A stretch of DNA of 46,674 nucleotides, taken from NCBI GenBank assembly GCA_027618995.1, contig JAQCGO010000017.1, positions 1-46,674 of the forward strand. Direction: 5' to 3'. The DNA is from Pseudomonadota bacterium. GTDB taxonomy: Bacteria > Pseudomonadota > Gammaproteobacteria > Steroidobacterales > Woeseiaceae. The position numbers and the translations under genes were made by a program. Of this stretch, positions 27,753 through 38,132 are shown piece after piece (position 1 is the first letter of the stretch; every line of letters begins with the position of its first letter). Under the pieces are notes generated by a model. That model was given only the letters and a program-made list of their open reading frames with translations, had not been told where the DNA came from and did no database searches.

Positions 27753-30700
27753 GCGGCCACCTCTTTGTGCAGGTCCTGCAGCCTGTTCACTTCGACATTA
27801 TCCAGGTGCTCGATCGCTTTGCAGGTTGCCACTCCTGCGGCAACCGTCGTGTAGTAGGTAACGCCCCGCCGCACGGCCTCGGAACGAATCGACTGCGATT
27901 CTACGATCGCCTGCTTGTCCTCGGTCGTATTCACGATCAGGTCGATCTCCCCATTCTTGATCATGTCCACAATATGCGGCCTGCCTTCACGAACCTTGTT
28001 GGCACGACGGCACGATATCCCCGCGGCGGCCAGATGTTGCGCGGTTCCGTGTGTCGCCACGATATCAAAGCCGCAGGCTACGAGCAGCCTGGCCAGTTCA
28101 ACAGCGCCGTCCTTATCCCGGTCGCGCACACTGAGCAACGCATTGCCTTGCCGCGGCAGGATCACGCCGGAGGCCAGCTGCGCCTTTGCGTAGGCCTCGC
28201 CGAAGGATCGACCGATGCCCATGACCTCACCCGTCGACTTCATCTCTGGCCCCAGAATCGGGTCCACTCCGGGAAACTTGACGAACGGAAACACGGCTTC
28301 TTTGACCGAGAAGTAACCCGGAATACGCTGATTCACGTAGCCCTGCTGTGCGAGCGATTCGCCCACCATGACTCTGGCCGCGATCTTGGCCAGCGGAATA
28401 CCAATGGCTTTCGATACGAACGGTATTGTCCGTGATGCACGCGGGTTCACTTCCAGCAAATAAACCACGTTGTTCTGTATCGCAAATTGCACATTCATAA
28501 GGCCAACGACATTGAGTGCCTTGGCGAGCTTGATGGATTGCGCTATCAATTCACGCTGGATTTCGTCGGACAGGCTGAACGGTGGCAGCGAGCAGCCCGA
28601 ATCGCCGGAATGCACACCGGCCTGTTCGATATGCTCCATGATGCCGCCAATGAGCACATGCTCGCCGTCACAAACGCAGTCGACGTCAACCTCGATGGCG
28701 AGATCCAGAAACCGGTCGAGCAGGACCGGACTGTTGTTGGAGACATCGATCGCAGCGTCCATGTAACTGGCAAGATCATCCTGGTTGTGCACCACTTCCA
28801 TGGCCCGTCCGCCCAGCACGTAGGACGGTCTCACCACCAGCGGAAATCCCACTTCGGGACTTAGCGCGAGCGCTTCGGCCTTGTTGCTCGCGGTGCGATT
28901 CGGCGGCTGCTTGAGACCGAGACTGTCCACGAGTTTCTGAAAGCGTCTGCGATCCTCGGCGAGATCAATGGAATTGGGCGTCGTGCCGATGATGGGCGCG
29001 CCTGCCGCCTCGAGGTCGCGTGCCAGTTTCAACGGGGTTTGTCCGCCGAACTGGACGATGACGCCTTTCGGTTTCTCCTTATGGATCAACTCCATCACGT
29101 CTTCGAACGTCAGCGACTCAAAGTAGAGTCGATCCGACGTGTCATAGTCCGTCGACACAGTTTCCGGATTGCAGTTGACCATGATGGTTTCGTAACCGGA
29201 CTCCCTGAGGGCCATTGCGGCGTGGACGCAGCAATAGTCGAACTCGATGCCCTGCCCGATACGATTTGGGCCACCGCCCAAAATCATGATCTTTGGTCGG
29301 TCGCTCGGCTCCGCTTCGCATTCTTCCTCGTAGGTCGAATACAGATAGGCCGTGGTCGTCGAAAATTCCGCCGCGCACGTATCCACACGTTTGTAAACCG
29401 GCCGCAGATGATGCTCAAGCCGGCGCTTACGTACCGCCGTTTCCGCCACCCCCAGAATATTCGCCATGCGCGCGTCCGAAAAGCCTTTGCGTTTCGCACT
29501 CCGCAGGAGCGTCGCATTCAACCCAGAAAATCCGGCGTCCTGGATCTGCTGCTCAGTGGCCATCAGATCCTCGATTTGCGCGAGAAACCACGGATCGATT
29601 CGGGTCAGTCTTGCCACATCGTCGATCGAGTAACCCAGCCGCATCGCGTCGGCGACGTAACGCAATCGGTCTGCGCCAGGCATACGCAACTCGTCGCGCA
29701 GTCGGTCGCGATCCGCTTCGTTCTCGATCGTGGTCGTTATTTCGTCGAATCCCGTGATCCCGGTCTCGAGCCCACGCATGGCCTTCTGCAGTGACTCCTG
29801 GAAGGTGCGGCCGATCGCCATTATCTCGCCGACTGACTTCATCTGGGTGGTCAGCCGATCATTCGCTCCGCGAAACTTTTCAAACGTGAAACGCGGAATT
29901 TTGGTCACTACATAGTCGATGCTGGGCTCGAAGGACGCTGGTGTTGCACCGCCGGTAATATCATTCATCAGCTCATCCAGCGTGTAACCAATGGCCAGTT
30001 TTGCAGCGATCTTCGCGATGGGGAAACCCGTTGCCTTGGACGCCAGTGCAGACGATCGCGACACACGCGGATTCATTTCGATGACCAGCACCCGGCCATC
30101 CTCCGGATTGATTGCAAACTGCACGTTCGAACCGCCCGTTTCCACGCCGATCTTGCGCAACACTTCGATGGATGCGTTGCGTAGTCGTTGGTATTCCTTG
30201 TCCGTCAGCGTTTGTGCCGGCGCTACGGTAATCGAGTCCCCGGTGTGTACACCCATGGGATCGACGTTTTCGATGGCGCAGACGATGATGCAATTGTCGT
30301 TACGATCGCGGACAACCTCCATCTCGAATTCCTTCCAGCCCAGTAACGACTCTTCCAGCAACACTTCGTTGGTTGGCGACATCTCCAGGCCGTGCCCCAC
30401 GATGAGCTCAAGTTCCTCGCGGTTGTAGGCGATACCGCCACCGCTGCCACCCAGCGTAAACGAAGGCCTGATGATGGTCGGGAAGCCGATTTCCGGCTGC
30501 TTCTGCAGCGCTTCCTCCAGCGTGTGAGCGATCACGGCCTTCGCTACCTCCAGCCCAATCTCGGTCATCGCCTCGCGGAACAGCTCACGATCCTCAGCCA
30601 TGTCGATCGCTTCGCGCGATGCTGCGATCATTTCGACGTTGTACTTCTCGAGCACGCCCTCACGCGCCAGATCGAGCGCACAGTTGAGTGCCGTCTGGCC

Positions 30701-30973
30701 ACCCATTGTGGGCAGCAGCGCATCCGGCCGTTCTTTTTCGATTATCTGCTGCACGACCGTCCAGTGGACCGGTTCGATATAGATCGCATCGGCCATTTCC
30801 GGGTCGGTCATGATCGTCGCAGGATTGGAATTAACCAGGATGACCCGATAGCCCTCTTCTTTAAGAGCCTTGCAGGCCTGCGCACCGGAGTAATCGAATT
30901 CACAGGCCTGACCAATCACGATCGGACCGGCGCCGATGATCAGCACACTGTCTATGTCAGTGCGTTTGGGCAT
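27749..30973 (-). CDS. carB: Carbamoyl-phosphate synthase large subunit
   Basis: A 1074-residue enzyme making carbamoyl phosphate from bicarbonate, ammonia and ATP for arginine and pyrimidine synthesis. Two homologous ATP-grasp halves: the first begins [21 protein letters not shown] and the second [21 protein letters not shown] near residue 560. An oligomerisation domain lies between them and an MGS-like allosteric domain covers the last ~135 residues. Full length and intact. It is separated from carA by 61 bases. Confidence 0.98.
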   Translation of the reverse strand: MPKRTDIDSVLIIGAGPIVIGQACEFDYSGAQACKALKEEGYRVILVNSNPATIMTDPEMADAIYIEPVHWTVVQQIIEKERPDALLPTMGGQTALNCALDLAREGVLEKYNVEMIAASREAIDMAEDRELFREAMTEIGLEVAKAVIAHTLEEALQKQPEIGFPTIIRPSFTLGGSGGGIAYNREELELIVGHGLEMSPTNEVLLEESLLGWKEFEMEVVRDRNDNCIIVCAIENVDPMGVHTGDSITVAPAQTLTDKEYQRLRNASIEVLRKIGVETGGSNVQFAINPEDGRVLVIEMNPRVSRSSALASKATGFPIAKIAAKLAIGYTLDELMNDITGGATPASFEPSIDYVVTKIPRFTFEKFRGANDRLTTQMKSVGEIMAIGRTFQESLQKAMRGLETGITGFDEITTTIENEADRDRLRDELRMPGADRLRYVADAMRLGYSIDDVARLTRIDPWFLAQIEDLMATEQQIQDAGFSGLNATLLRSAKRKGFSDARMANILGVAETAVRKRRLEHHLRPVYKRVDTCAAEFSTTTAYLYSTYEEECEAEPSDRPKIMILGGGPNRIGQGIEFDYCCVHAAMALRESGYETIMVNCNPETVSTDYDTSDRLYFESLTFEDVMELIHKEKPKGVIVQFGGQTPLKLARDLEAAGAPIIGTTPNSIDLAEDRRRFQKLVDSLGLKQPPNRTASNKAEALALSPEVGFPLVVRPSYVLGGRAMEVVHNQDDLASYMDAAIDVSNNSPVLLDRFLDLAIEVDVDCVCDGEHVLIGGIMEHIEQAGVHSGDSGCSLPPFSLSDEIQRELIAQSIKLAKALNVVGLMNVQFAIQNNVVYLLEVNPRASRTIPFVSKAIGIPLAKIAARVMVGESLAQQGYVNQRIPGYFSVKEAVFPFVKFPGVDPILGPEMKSTGEVMGIGRSFGEAYAKAQLASGVILPRQGNALLSVRDRDKDGAVELARLLVACGFDIVATHGTAQHLAAAGISCRRANKVREGRPHIVDMIKNGEIDLIVNTTEDKQAIVESQSIRSEAVRRGVTYYTTVAAGVATCKAIEHLDNVEVNRLQDLHKEVAA

Positions 30974-31034
30974 GCACCATCGCGATATTCTTCATTAAGA
31001 ATCGTCTCTATCTATTTGTTATAAAAGGTTAACT

Positions 31035-32186
31035 TCATATTACTGCACGCCTGGTCGTCAGCTTCCGGGCGTCCATATTGAGGATAAAGCGATCGAAAAG
31101 CGCCTTGAGATCATGTGGTCCGGGACTCGCCTCCGGGTGACCCTGAAAGCTGAAGGCAGGCCGGTCGGCGAACTCGATACCCTGCAGACTGCCGTCAAAC
31201 AGGGAACGATGCGTCGCCCGTACGTTGTCCGGCAGCGTCGATTCATCGACTGCAAAGCCGTGATTCTGGCTCGTTATCATAACCTTACCCGTCGCAAGAT
31301 CCTGCACCGGGTGATTGGCACCGTGATGGCCGAACTTCATTTTGATGGTACTCGCGCCGGCCGCCAATCCGAGCAGCTGATGTCCGAGGCAGATACCGAA
31401 CACAGGAATCCCGGTGCTCAGGAATTCCCGAATCGCCGCTATCGCGTATACACAGGGCTCCGGATCGCCGGGCCCGTTGGACAGAAAAATGCCGTCAGGC
31501 GCCATGGCGAGCACCTCGTCCGCCGCGGTCTTTGCCGGTACCACGGTCATGCGACAGTCAAGATCGGACAGCAATCGCAGGATATTGCGCTTGATACCGA
31601 AGTCATAGGCAACCACATGATACGGGGCAATTCGCCGGCTCAGGATTCTCGGGCGGCGACCGAAAAATGTCCCATAGCACCACTGGTAGGGAGCATTGGT
31701 CGTAACGATCTTGGCCAGGTCCATGCCCGCGATGCCGGGAAATTTACGCGCATGCGCGACCGCCGTATCCGGATTCGCGTCGCCGGTCATGATGCAACCC
31801 GATTGAGCGCCCTTTTCACGAATGATGCGCGTCAGTTTGCGCGTATCAATATCCGCGATCGCCACGGTGCCGCCCTGGCGCAGGAACTCACTGAAGGATC
31901 GCTCCGACCGCCAACTGCTATTGACCATCGAACTGTCACGAATTATCAGGCCCGACGCATGCGTACGCGACGACTCCATGTCCTCGCTGTTGGTGCCGGT
32001 ATTGCCGATGTGCGGATACGTCAGGGTAACGATCTGTCGGCAATAAGATGGATCTGTCAATATTTCCTGATAGCCGGTCATCGCTGTATTGAAAACGACT
32101 TCGCCGATAGTCTTGCCATCGGCACCGACGGACGTGCCGTCAAATATCGTTCCGTCTTGAAGTGCCAGAACAGCAGGCGTAACCAA
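31035..32186 (-). CDS. carA: Carbamoyl-phosphate synthase small subunit (glutaminase)
   Basis: A 383-residue subunit that hydrolyses glutamine and passes ammonia to CarB. The N-terminal CPSase domain ([18 protein letters not shown]) is followed by a class I glutamine amidotransferase domain. The nucleophile Cys is in [13 protein letters not shown] and the His/Glu pair in [11 protein letters not shown]. The gene opens with TTG at 32186, supported by GAGGG seven to eight bases upstream. A hairpin at 32250-32273 lies just upstream of the gene. Confidence 0.97.
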   Translation of the reverse strand: MVTPAVLALQDGTIFDGTSVGADGKTIGEVVFNTAMTGYQEILTDPSYCRQIVTLTYPHIGNTGTNSEDMESSRTHASGLIIRDSSMVNSSWRSERSFSEFLRQGGTVAIADIDTRKLTRIIREKGAQSGCIMTGDANPDTAVAHARKFPGIAGMDLAKIVTTNAPYQWCYGTFFGRRPRILSRRIAPYHVVAYDFGIKRNILRLLSDLDCRMTVVPAKTAADEVLAMAPDGIFLSNGPGDPEPCVYAIAAIREFLSTGIPVFGICLGHQLLGLAAGASTIKMKFGHHGANHPVQDLATGKVMITSQNHGFAVDESTLPDNVRATHRSLFDGSLQGIEFADRPAFSFQGHPEASPGPHDLKALFDRFILNMDARKLTTRRAVI

Positions 32187-32246
32187 AAGCGACCCTCAGT
32201 CAGATGCGAAACCAAGATCGCAAGCGGGTGCCGGTCGCAGATGCAC

Positions 32247-32273
32247 AAAAGCGGAAGGACATTGCCTCCCGCT
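32247..32273 (-). terminator. Terminator/attenuator-like hairpin between dapB and carA
   Basis: On the minus strand AGCGGGAGG pairs with CCTTCCGCT (one mismatch, six-base loop) and is followed by TTTT. It lies ~85 bases after the dapB stop and ~60 bases before the carA start, so it could end the dnaK-dnaJ-dapB transcript or act in the carAB leader. Confidence 0.5.
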
Positions 32274-32356
32274 CCTGAATTCACTGACCGCCCAGCGATC
32301 TGGCGTAGTTTACTTAAGCGTGGCCGATCTGGCCAGACCGAACGGCGATTTATTTG

Positions 32357-33055
32357 TCATTCAGCGTTCGGAAACAGGACATTCGCCATGCGATAAAGGC
32401 CTGGTCGCTGCAGGATCACCCAGCGAGCCGCGCGCAGTGCACCTTCGGCGAATACCGCGCGATCCGTCACACTGTGGCCCAGTGTCAGAATCTCGGTCGG
32501 GCTTCTGAGCGTGACCGTGTGCTCACCAGGCACTTCACCGCGGCGTTCTACGGTGTAACGAACGGCATCGGCTGATTGGGTCGCCGCTCTCGCGGCCTCT
32601 ATCGATTCGCCCAGTTGCAAGGCCGTACCGGATGGCGCATCGATCTTGTGTACATGGTGCACCTCGTGGATTTCCGCGAGAAACTCAGGGCCTAATGATT
32701 GTGCCGCACGCCGCACCAGGTCGCTGAGGATCGAAATGCCCTGGCTCATGTTGCGATCGAATACGATTGGAATTTCCAGGGCGGACAGGCGCAATTTTTC
32801 CATTTGTGCGGCATCGAGCCCGCTGACACCGCACACGAGCGGCAGGTGGTGTTCAGCGACTACGGCGAGCACTTTGTCGGTGGCCGCCGGCAGGCTGAAA
32901 TCAATCAATACATCCGAGTTTGCAACGACGGCCTCGAGCGACTCACCACGCGTCCATACCGCCGAAACCTGCACTCCGTCCGCATCCTGGATCACTCGCT
33001 GCACGGCCTGGCCCATGCGACCTGCGCCCGCGATACCTATGCGAATGACTTTGAT
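32357..33055 (-). CDS. dapB: 4-hydroxy-tetrahydrodipicolinate reductase
   Basis: The second diaminopimelate-branch enzyme of lysine and peptidoglycan synthesis, NAD(P)H dependent. The N-terminal Rossmann motif is GIAGAGRMGQAV. The catalytic segment EVHHVHKIDAPSGTA carries the His pair and Lys. At ~232 residues it is shorter than E. coli DapB (273). Start: no ATG exists in frame. A TTG at 33085 (242 residues) overlaps the dnaJ end and lacks a ribosome site, whereas AGGAG at 33063-33067 sits seven bases before an ATC codon at 33055, exactly where family proteins begin. I give the ATC as preferred, with clear doubt. Confidence 0.85.
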   Translation of the reverse strand: MKVIRIGIAGAGRMGQAVQRVIQDADGVQVSAVWTRGESLEAVVANSDVLIDFSLPAATDKVLAVVAEHHLPLVCGVSGLDAAQMEKLRLSALEIPIVFDRNMSQGISILSDLVRRAAQSLGPEFLAEIHEVHHVHKIDAPSGTALQLGESIEAARAATQSADAVRYTVERRGEVPGEHTVTLRSPTEILTLGHSVTDRAVFAEGALRAARWVILQRPGLYRMANVLFPNAE

Positions 33056-33065
33056 TGACGTGCTC

Positions 33066-34205
33066 CTACGGGCTGATGCGATCAAAGAATCGTTTTACCG
33101 AATCCAGCCAACCGCCCGCTCGCGGACTGTGCTTGTCGCCGCCGGACTTGATCGACTTCTCAAACTTTTCGAGCAGTTGCTTCTGCTCGGCGGTCAGATT
33201 GATCGGAGTCTCAACCGCGACCTTGGCGAACAAATCACCGACACGTGGATCGCGAACTGTAATAACGCCCTTGCCACGCAAACGAAACACCTTTCCGGAC
33301 TGGGTGCCGAGCGGAACTTTCAGCGAAACGTGACCGTTGAGCGTCGGTAGCTCAACCTCACCACCGAGGGTCGCCGTCGCAAAGCTGACCGGCACCTCGC
33401 AGGAAAGATCCGCACCTTCACGCGCGAAAATTTTGTGTGGGTTGACGTGAATCTCGACGTACAGATCACCGGGCGGACCGCCGTTGCGACCGGCCTGACC
33501 TTCGCCTGACAGACGAATTCGGTCCCCATCGTCGACACCGGCCGGTACTTTAACCGACAGTGACTTGGTTTTGCGCGTCCGTCCGCGGCCGGCACAATCC
33601 GGACACGGATCCTCAATGACGGTTCCGACGCCCTTGCACGCGGGGCACGCCTGTTGAATCGAGAAGTGCCCGCGCTGCATGCGGACCTGGCCAGCCCCTT
33701 TGCAGGTGCTGCAACTTACGGGCTCAGTACCCTTTTTTGCCCCGGAACCCGCGCAGGACTCGCACCCCACCTGGGTCGGCACATCAATAGTGACAGAGTC
33801 TCCTTTGACGGCGTTCTCGAGGTCGAGCTTGAGTTCATAACCGAGGTCCGCACCGCGATACACCTGCCGACCGCGGCGTCGGCCGCCACCCAGGATGTCG
33901 CCGAATGCATCGCCAAAAATGTCGCCGAAAATATCGCCGAAGCCCTCGGCTCCGAAACCGCCCTGACCACCCTGACCCATGGTCATGCCATCGTGGCCGA
34001 AACGATCGTAGGTTGAGCGCTTGTCGACATCGCTCAGGACTTCATACGCTTCCTTGGCCTCTTTGAACTTTGCCTCAGCGCTCGCGTCACCGGAATTACG
34101 ATCCGGGTGGTGCTTCATGGCCAGGCGACGATACGATTTCTTGATCTCGTCGGCGGTCGCCGATTTGGAGACTCCAAGTACCTCGTAAAAATCGCGTTTT
34201 GCCAT
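33066..34205 (-). CDS. dnaJ: Co-chaperone DnaJ
   Basis: A 379-residue class A Hsp40 that stimulates DnaK ATPase. The J domain (1-70) has the HPD motif in [12 protein letters not shown] Gly/Phe region follows with a repetitive [15 protein letters not shown] stretch. The zinc-binding domain has four CxxCxGxG-type repeats ([32 protein letters not shown]). Two beta-sandwich substrate domains and a dimerisation region complete it. No Shine-Dalgarno is visible before the ATG; a strong palindrome ends 14 bases upstream. Confidence 0.98.
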   Translation of the reverse strand: MAKRDFYEVLGVSKSATADEIKKSYRRLAMKHHPDRNSGDASAEAKFKEAKEAYEVLSDVDKRSTYDRFGHDGMTMGQGGQGGFGAEGFGDIFGDIFGDAFGDILGGGRRRGRQVYRGADLGYELKLDLENAVKGDSVTIDVPTQVGCESCAGSGAKKGTEPVSCSTCKGAGQVRMQRGHFSIQQACPACKGVGTVIEDPCPDCAGRGRTRKTKSLSVKVPAGVDDGDRIRLSGEGQAGRNGGPPGDLYVEIHVNPHKIFAREGADLSCEVPVSFATATLGGEVELPTLNGHVSLKVPLGTQSGKVFRLRGKGVITVRDPRVGDLFAKVAVETPINLTAEQKQLLEKFEKSIKSGGDKHSPRAGGWLDSVKRFFDRISP

Positions 34206-34219
34206 GATTTATCAACAAC

Positions 34220-34239
34220 GGGCGCCGCATGCGGCGCCC
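34220..34239 (-). promoter_or_regulatory. Perfect 20-bp palindrome between dnaK and dnaJ
   Basis: GGGCGCCGCATGCGGCGCCC folds as a nine-bp GC-rich hairpin in the dnaK-dnaJ intergenic RNA, 14 bases before the dnaJ ATG. No T-tract follows on the minus strand, so it is more likely an mRNA-stability or translation-tuning structure than a terminator. Confidence 0.7.
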
Positions 34240-34263
34240 TTGTATTTTGGTCTTCGGAGAAGT

Positions 34264-36189
34264 TTACTTAGACTTCGACTTGTCGTCGTCGACTTCTTCA
34301 AATTCAGCGTCCGCCACATTCTCGTCAACAGTAGACTTGCTCCCGGTATCACCGTTAGCCGTGTCCGCAGACTGTGCCTCGTAAAGTCGCTGCGCCAGAC
34401 CACCCGATGCTTCGGCAAGAGTCGCCGCCTTGGTCTCAATCTGCTCCTTGTTGTCGTTCTTCAACGCAGCTTTGAGGTCCGAAATTGCGCTCTCGAGCCG
34501 CAAGCGCTCCTCGCTGGTCGCCTTGTCACCCAGCTCCGTCAGGGTTTTTTCGGCTGCATGCATCAGGCCATCCGCCCGGTTGCGCGCATCGACCAGCTCA
34601 CGAAACTTGCGGTCCTCTTCGGCATGGCTTTCAGCATCGGCAACCATCTTTTCGATCTCGTCGTCCGACAGGCCACTCGATGCCTTGATGACAATCTTCT
34701 GACTCTTGCCGGTTGCCTTGTCCTTCGCCGATACGTTGAGTATTCCGTTAGCGTCGATATCAAAGGTAACTTCGATCTGTGGCAACCCGCGCTGCGCCGG
34801 CGGAATATTCGCCAGGTCAAAACGCCCAAGAGACTTATTGTCTACCGAACGCTCTCGTTCGCCCTGCAGCACGTGGATTGTAACCGCCGTCTGATTATCG
34901 TCGGCGGTCGAAAAAACCTGTTGTGCATTCGCCGGAATCGTCGTGTTCTTGGTGATCAACTTGGTCAGCACACCGCCAAGCGTCTCAATACCGAGTGACA
35001 GCGGCGTGACGTCGAGCAACAGCACGTCCTTGACTTCACCGGCCAACACACCCGCCTGAATCGCCGCACCGATAGCAACTGCCTCATCCGGGTTGACGTC
35101 ACGACGTGGTTCCTTGCCAAAAAAGTGCTGCACTTCCTGCTGCACTTTCGGCATGCGCGTCTGGCCGCCGACGAGGATCACATCTTCAATCTCGTTGACC
35201 TTGAGTCCGGCGTCATTCAGGGCGATCTTGCAGGGTCCCATCGTGCGCGCGATCAGCGCCTCGACCAGTGCCTCGAGCTTCGCCCGGGTCAGCTTGATGG
35301 CCAGGTGCTTCGGCCCGCTGGCGTCCGCCGTGATGTACGGCAGGTTGACTTCAGTATGCTGTTGCGTGGACAACTCGATCTTCGCCTTCTCGGCAGCTTC
35401 CTTGAGCCGCTGCATTGCCAGCGGATCCGCGGTTACATCGACCCCGCTTTCACGCCTGAATTCTGCTGCGAGATATTCGATGACGCGCATGTCGAAGTCT
35501 TCGCCACCGAGAAAAGTGTCGCCGTTGGTCGCAAGCACTTCAAACTGGTGTTCACCGTCAACTTCCGCGATCTCGATAATCGAAACGTCAAACGTACCAC
35601 CACCAAGGTCGAACACCGCGATCTTCGCGTCACCGCGTTTTTTATCCATGCCATAGGCCAGCGCGGCCGCGGTCGGCTCATTGATAATGCGCTTTACTTC
35701 AAGACCCGCAATCCTGCCCGCATCCTTGGTTGCCTGGCGCTGTGAATCATTGAAGTATGCCGGCACGGTAACCACCGCTTCCGTGACTTCCTCGCCGAGA
35801 TAGTCTTCAGCCGTTTTCTTCATTTTCTTCAGCACACGTGCGGATATTTCGGGCGGCGCCATCTTGACGCCGTTGGCTTCGACCCATGCGTCTCCGTTGT
35901 CCGCCTTGACGATCTTGTACGAAACCATGTTGATATCGCGCTGCACGCCGTCATCTTCAAAACGGCGTCCGATCAACCGCTTCACCGCAGATAGGGTGTT
36001 CCTGGGATTTGTCACCGACTGGCGCTTGGCCGACTGGCCTACCAGGACCTGATCATCTTTGCTAAAAGCCACAATCGACGGCGTCGTACGATCGCCTTCA
36101 CTGTTTTCAATGACCTTCGGCACTCCACCTTCCATCACTGCTACGCAGGAGTTGGTCGTACCCAGATCAATACCAATCACTTTTCCCAT
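34264..36189 (-). CDS. dnaK: Chaperone DnaK (Hsp70)
   Basis: A 641-residue Hsp70. The nucleotide-binding domain starts [20 protein letters not shown] and includes [11 protein letters not shown] and the phosphate-2 loop region (VGGQTRMP). Next come the linker [19 protein letters not shown], the substrate-binding domain and a helical lid. The acidic tail ends [13 protein letters not shown]. The ATG at 36189 has GGAG seven bases upstream; an in-frame extension to 36261 would include the promoter. It is preceded by a near-consensus heat-shock promoter. Confidence 0.98.
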   Translation of the reverse strand: MGKVIGIDLGTTNSCVAVMEGGVPKVIENSEGDRTTPSIVAFSKDDQVLVGQSAKRQSVTNPRNTLSAVKRLIGRRFEDDGVQRDINMVSYKIVKADNGDAWVEANGVKMAPPEISARVLKKMKKTAEDYLGEEVTEAVVTVPAYFNDSQRQATKDAGRIAGLEVKRIINEPTAAALAYGMDKKRGDAKIAVFDLGGGTFDVSIIEIAEVDGEHQFEVLATNGDTFLGGEDFDMRVIEYLAAEFRRESGVDVTADPLAMQRLKEAAEKAKIELSTQQHTEVNLPYITADASGPKHLAIKLTRAKLEALVEALIARTMGPCKIALNDAGLKVNEIEDVILVGGQTRMPKVQQEVQHFFGKEPRRDVNPDEAVAIGAAIQAGVLAGEVKDVLLLDVTPLSLGIETLGGVLTKLITKNTTIPANAQQVFSTADDNQTAVTIHVLQGERERSVDNKSLGRFDLANIPPAQRGLPQIEVTFDIDANGILNVSAKDKATGKSQKIVIKASSGLSDDEIEKMVADAESHAEEDRKFRELVDARNRADGLMHAAEKTLTELGDKATSEERLRLESAISDLKAALKNDNKEQIETKAATLAEASGGLAQRLYEAQSADTANGDTGSKSTVDENVADAEFEEVDDDKSKSK

Positions 36190-36234
36190 GCCACTACTCC
36201 GAAATCTGTAGAAATAAGTCCATAACTGGCAAAT

Positions 36235-36262
36235 ACGTGGGGCCGCAAGGCCCGGTTTCAAG
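36235..36262 (-). promoter_or_regulatory. Sigma-32 heat-shock promoter of dnaK
   Basis: On the minus strand CTTGAAA (36256-36262), a 13-base spacer, then CCCCACGT (36235-36242). This differs from the sigma-32 consensus CTTGAAA / CCCCATNT at one defined position. Predicted start near 36228, about 40 bases before the dnaK ATG. The spacer forms a GGGCC-TTGC-GGCCC inverted repeat. Confidence 0.8.
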
Positions 36263-36285
36263 TCAAATCGAGCAAATTTCCGGGC

Positions 36286-36846
36286 TCAAATGGCCGCGGC
36301 AACAACCACTTTTGCCGGGCGCAACAGCCGGCCATTCAGCGTGTAGCCCTTCTGCGCGACGATCAGCACCGAACCAGGCTCTGCGTCGGCCGAGGGCTGC
36401 ATGCTGATAGCCTCATGAAATTCCGGGTTAAAGGGCTCGCCTAGTGGATCTACCTCACAAATGCCAAAGCGCTCAAGTGCTACGGTCAGGAGCCTGAGGC
36501 TGGCTTCGTTACCCTCAGCCAGGCTGGACGGATCGGCTGCATCCGCGGCATCGATGGCCATCTCGAAGCTATCGCGAACCGCCAGCATCTCCTTGCTGAA
36601 CGCCTCAAGCGCATATTTGCGGGCATGCTCGACGTCCCTGACGGCACGCTTGCGGGTATTCTCGACTTCGGCAACAGCGCGTAGATATAGATTCCAGTTC
36701 TCGTCCGCCTTGGCCTGCACTTCGGCCAATCTGGACTCCGGGCTCGACGTTTGTTCCGTCGGGTCGGGACTATCAGTTTCGCTCGCATCTGCGAGGTCAT
36801 CTATCTGCTCAGTTTCATCCAATGGATAGTCTGGCTGGCCATTCAT
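36286..36846 (-). CDS. grpE: Nucleotide exchange factor GrpE
   Basis: A 186-residue co-chaperone that releases ADP from DnaK. The N-terminal ~40 residues are acidic and disordered. A long helical coiled-coil region (about 40-100, RLAEVQAKADENWNLYLRAVAEVEN) follows, then the C-terminal beta domain with NPEFHEAISMQPS and VLIVAQKGYTLNGRLLRPAKVVVA. It lies between hrcA and dnaK with ~100-base gaps on both sides. Confidence 0.96.
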   Translation of the reverse strand: MNGQPDYPLDETEQIDDLADASETDSPDPTEQTSSPESRLAEVQAKADENWNLYLRAVAEVENTRKRAVRDVEHARKYALEAFSKEMLAVRDSFEMAIDAADAADPSSLAEGNEASLRLLTVALERFGICEVDPLGEPFNPEFHEAISMQPSADAEPGSVLIVAQKGYTLNGRLLRPAKVVVAAAI

Positions 36847-36893
36847 TACCGGGGCTCCGATTTTTTATCTGGGTTTGAGATGTGAGCCTCGAA

Positions 36894-36921
36894 GTGTGCG
36901 GCCACAACTGAAAATTTCAAT
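36894..36921 (-). promoter_or_regulatory. Weak sigma-32-like promoter of grpE
   Basis: On the minus strand ATTGAAA (36915-36921), a 13-base spacer, then CCGCACAC. The -35 matches six of seven and the -10 about half of the sigma-32 consensus. The spacing equals that of the dnaK promoter, which makes it worth recording, but it is a weak match. Confidence 0.35.
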
Positions 36922-36951
36922 AGCCCGCAAGGGCTTTTTTCAAAAGCGGCG

Positions 36952-38004
36952 CTATTGGCTAAGGGCGGACCTGAGCAAGCGTGCAGTGATATCCACGATT
37001 GGCACTACCCGATCATAGGCCATTCGTTTCGGCCCGATTACGCCAAGCACACCGACCGTTTCATCGTCCAGTCGGTAAGGTGCCGTAACGATGCTGCAAT
37101 CGTCGAGGATGCCGAAACCGGACTCGCCACCGATAAATACCTGTACACCATCCGCATTGATACTTCGATCCAGGAGATCGAGCATCGATCGCTTGCGCGA
37201 GAACGTCTCAAACAGGCGCCGCAAGGTCTCGATATCCGAGAGTTCCGCAAATTGCATCAGATTGGCTTCACCAGCCAACATGAATTCCTTGCCCGAATCG
37301 GCCGCACCTTCCATCGCTGACTGTGCGATCGCGATTATGTCGTGCATCGCCTTGTTCATGTTAAGCCGCGTGTCTTCAAGATCTTTCAGTATCTGTTGCC
37401 GAACCTGCAGCATTTCGACACCGGCGTAGTGCTCATTGATGAAATTAGCGGCTTGTTGCAATTCGGAAGTCGTATAGTCGCGATCGGTATGCAGAATCCG
37501 ATTCTGCACTTCGCGATCATTGATGACGATGATCGCAAGGATACGTTTTTCTGATAGTGGTAAAAACTCGATCTGCCGCAACGCCGCATGCATTCCCCGC
37601 GGCACGGTCACCACACCGGCCAGCTTGGTGAACTCGGACAGCAGGTTTGATACCGACGACATCAACGCCCCTGAGTCGTTGCCCTTGCCGCGAATCTGTG
37701 AGCGCAGCATATCGATATCAACATCCTTCGGCTGCCGGTAACGTACCAGCGTGTCGACGAACAGCCGATAACCCTGGGACGTCGGAATTCGCCCGGCTGA
37801 TGTGTGCGGCGTCGACACCAGCCCCAGATCCTCGAGGTCAGACATGACGTTGCGAATAGTAGCGGGACTCAGATCCAGGCCTGAATCCTTGGACAGGGTG
37901 CGCGAGCCAACGGGCTGGCCGTCCTGAATATAACGCTGGATCAGGGCGCGAAGCAGGTGCTGCGCGCGCTCGCTGGGTCGATTACTTGTTACTTCTGCAG
38001 ACAT
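36952..38004 (-). CDS. hrcA: Heat-inducible transcription repressor HrcA
   Basis: A 350-residue repressor with an N-terminal winged-helix domain (RALIQRYIQDGQPVGSRTLSK, then SPATIRNVMSDLEDLGLV), a GAF-like middle domain and a dimerisation region. The family binds CIRCE operators (TTAGCACTC-N9-GAGTGCTAA). I see no CIRCE upstream of hrcA, grpE or dnaK here, so its target may lie elsewhere (for example groESL). The start MSAEVTSNRPSERAQ at 38004 is preferred; the frame could extend to 38034. Divergent from nadK. Confidence 0.95.
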   Translation of the reverse strand: MSAEVTSNRPSERAQHLLRALIQRYIQDGQPVGSRTLSKDSGLDLSPATIRNVMSDLEDLGLVSTPHTSAGRIPTSQGYRLFVDTLVRYRQPKDVDIDMLRSQIRGKGNDSGALMSSVSNLLSEFTKLAGVVTVPRGMHAALRQIEFLPLSEKRILAIIVINDREVQNRILHTDRDYTTSELQQAANFINEHYAGVEMLQVRQQILKDLEDTRLNMNKAMHDIIAIAQSAMEGAADSGKEFMLAGEANLMQFAELSDIETLRRLFETFSRKRSMLDLLDRSINADGVQVFIGGESGFGILDDCSIVTAPYRLDDETVGVLGVIGPKRMAYDRVVPIVDITARLLRSALSQ

Positions 38005-38105
38005 TCGCGAATAATGCGAAAAAATCGCAAGCAACTCGTTGTGTTAGGGTATCTTTTCACAAGCTAGCAACGCCTTGGCGGTCGGTCAAGGATTTGTAAG
38101 AATCA

Positions 38106-38120
38106 AGAATCCAGGATTCT
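38106..38120. promoter_or_regulatory. Palindrome in the hrcA-nadK divergent region
   Basis: AGAATCC-A-GGATTCT, a perfect 7-1-7 inverted repeat 13 bases before the nadK ATG. It could be an operator or an mRNA hairpin near the nadK ribosome site. Confidence 0.35.
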
Positions 38121-38132
38121 GCAGGCAAACAG

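Noticed and set aside
31113..32396. 427-codon open frame on the plus strand opposite carA
   Set aside because: Covers carA antisense; carA is conserved and intact, so this is a shadow.
36921..36941. TAGCCCGCAAGGGCTTTTTT as a terminator between hrcA and grpE
   Set aside because: The T-run follows the stem on the plus strand, but hrcA and grpE are read on the minus strand; read that way the T-tract is weak.
36847..38132. CIRCE operator search at hrcA/grpE
   Set aside because: No TTAGCACTC-N9-GAGTGCTAA-like sequence seen in the hrcA-grpE gap or the hrcA-nadK gap.
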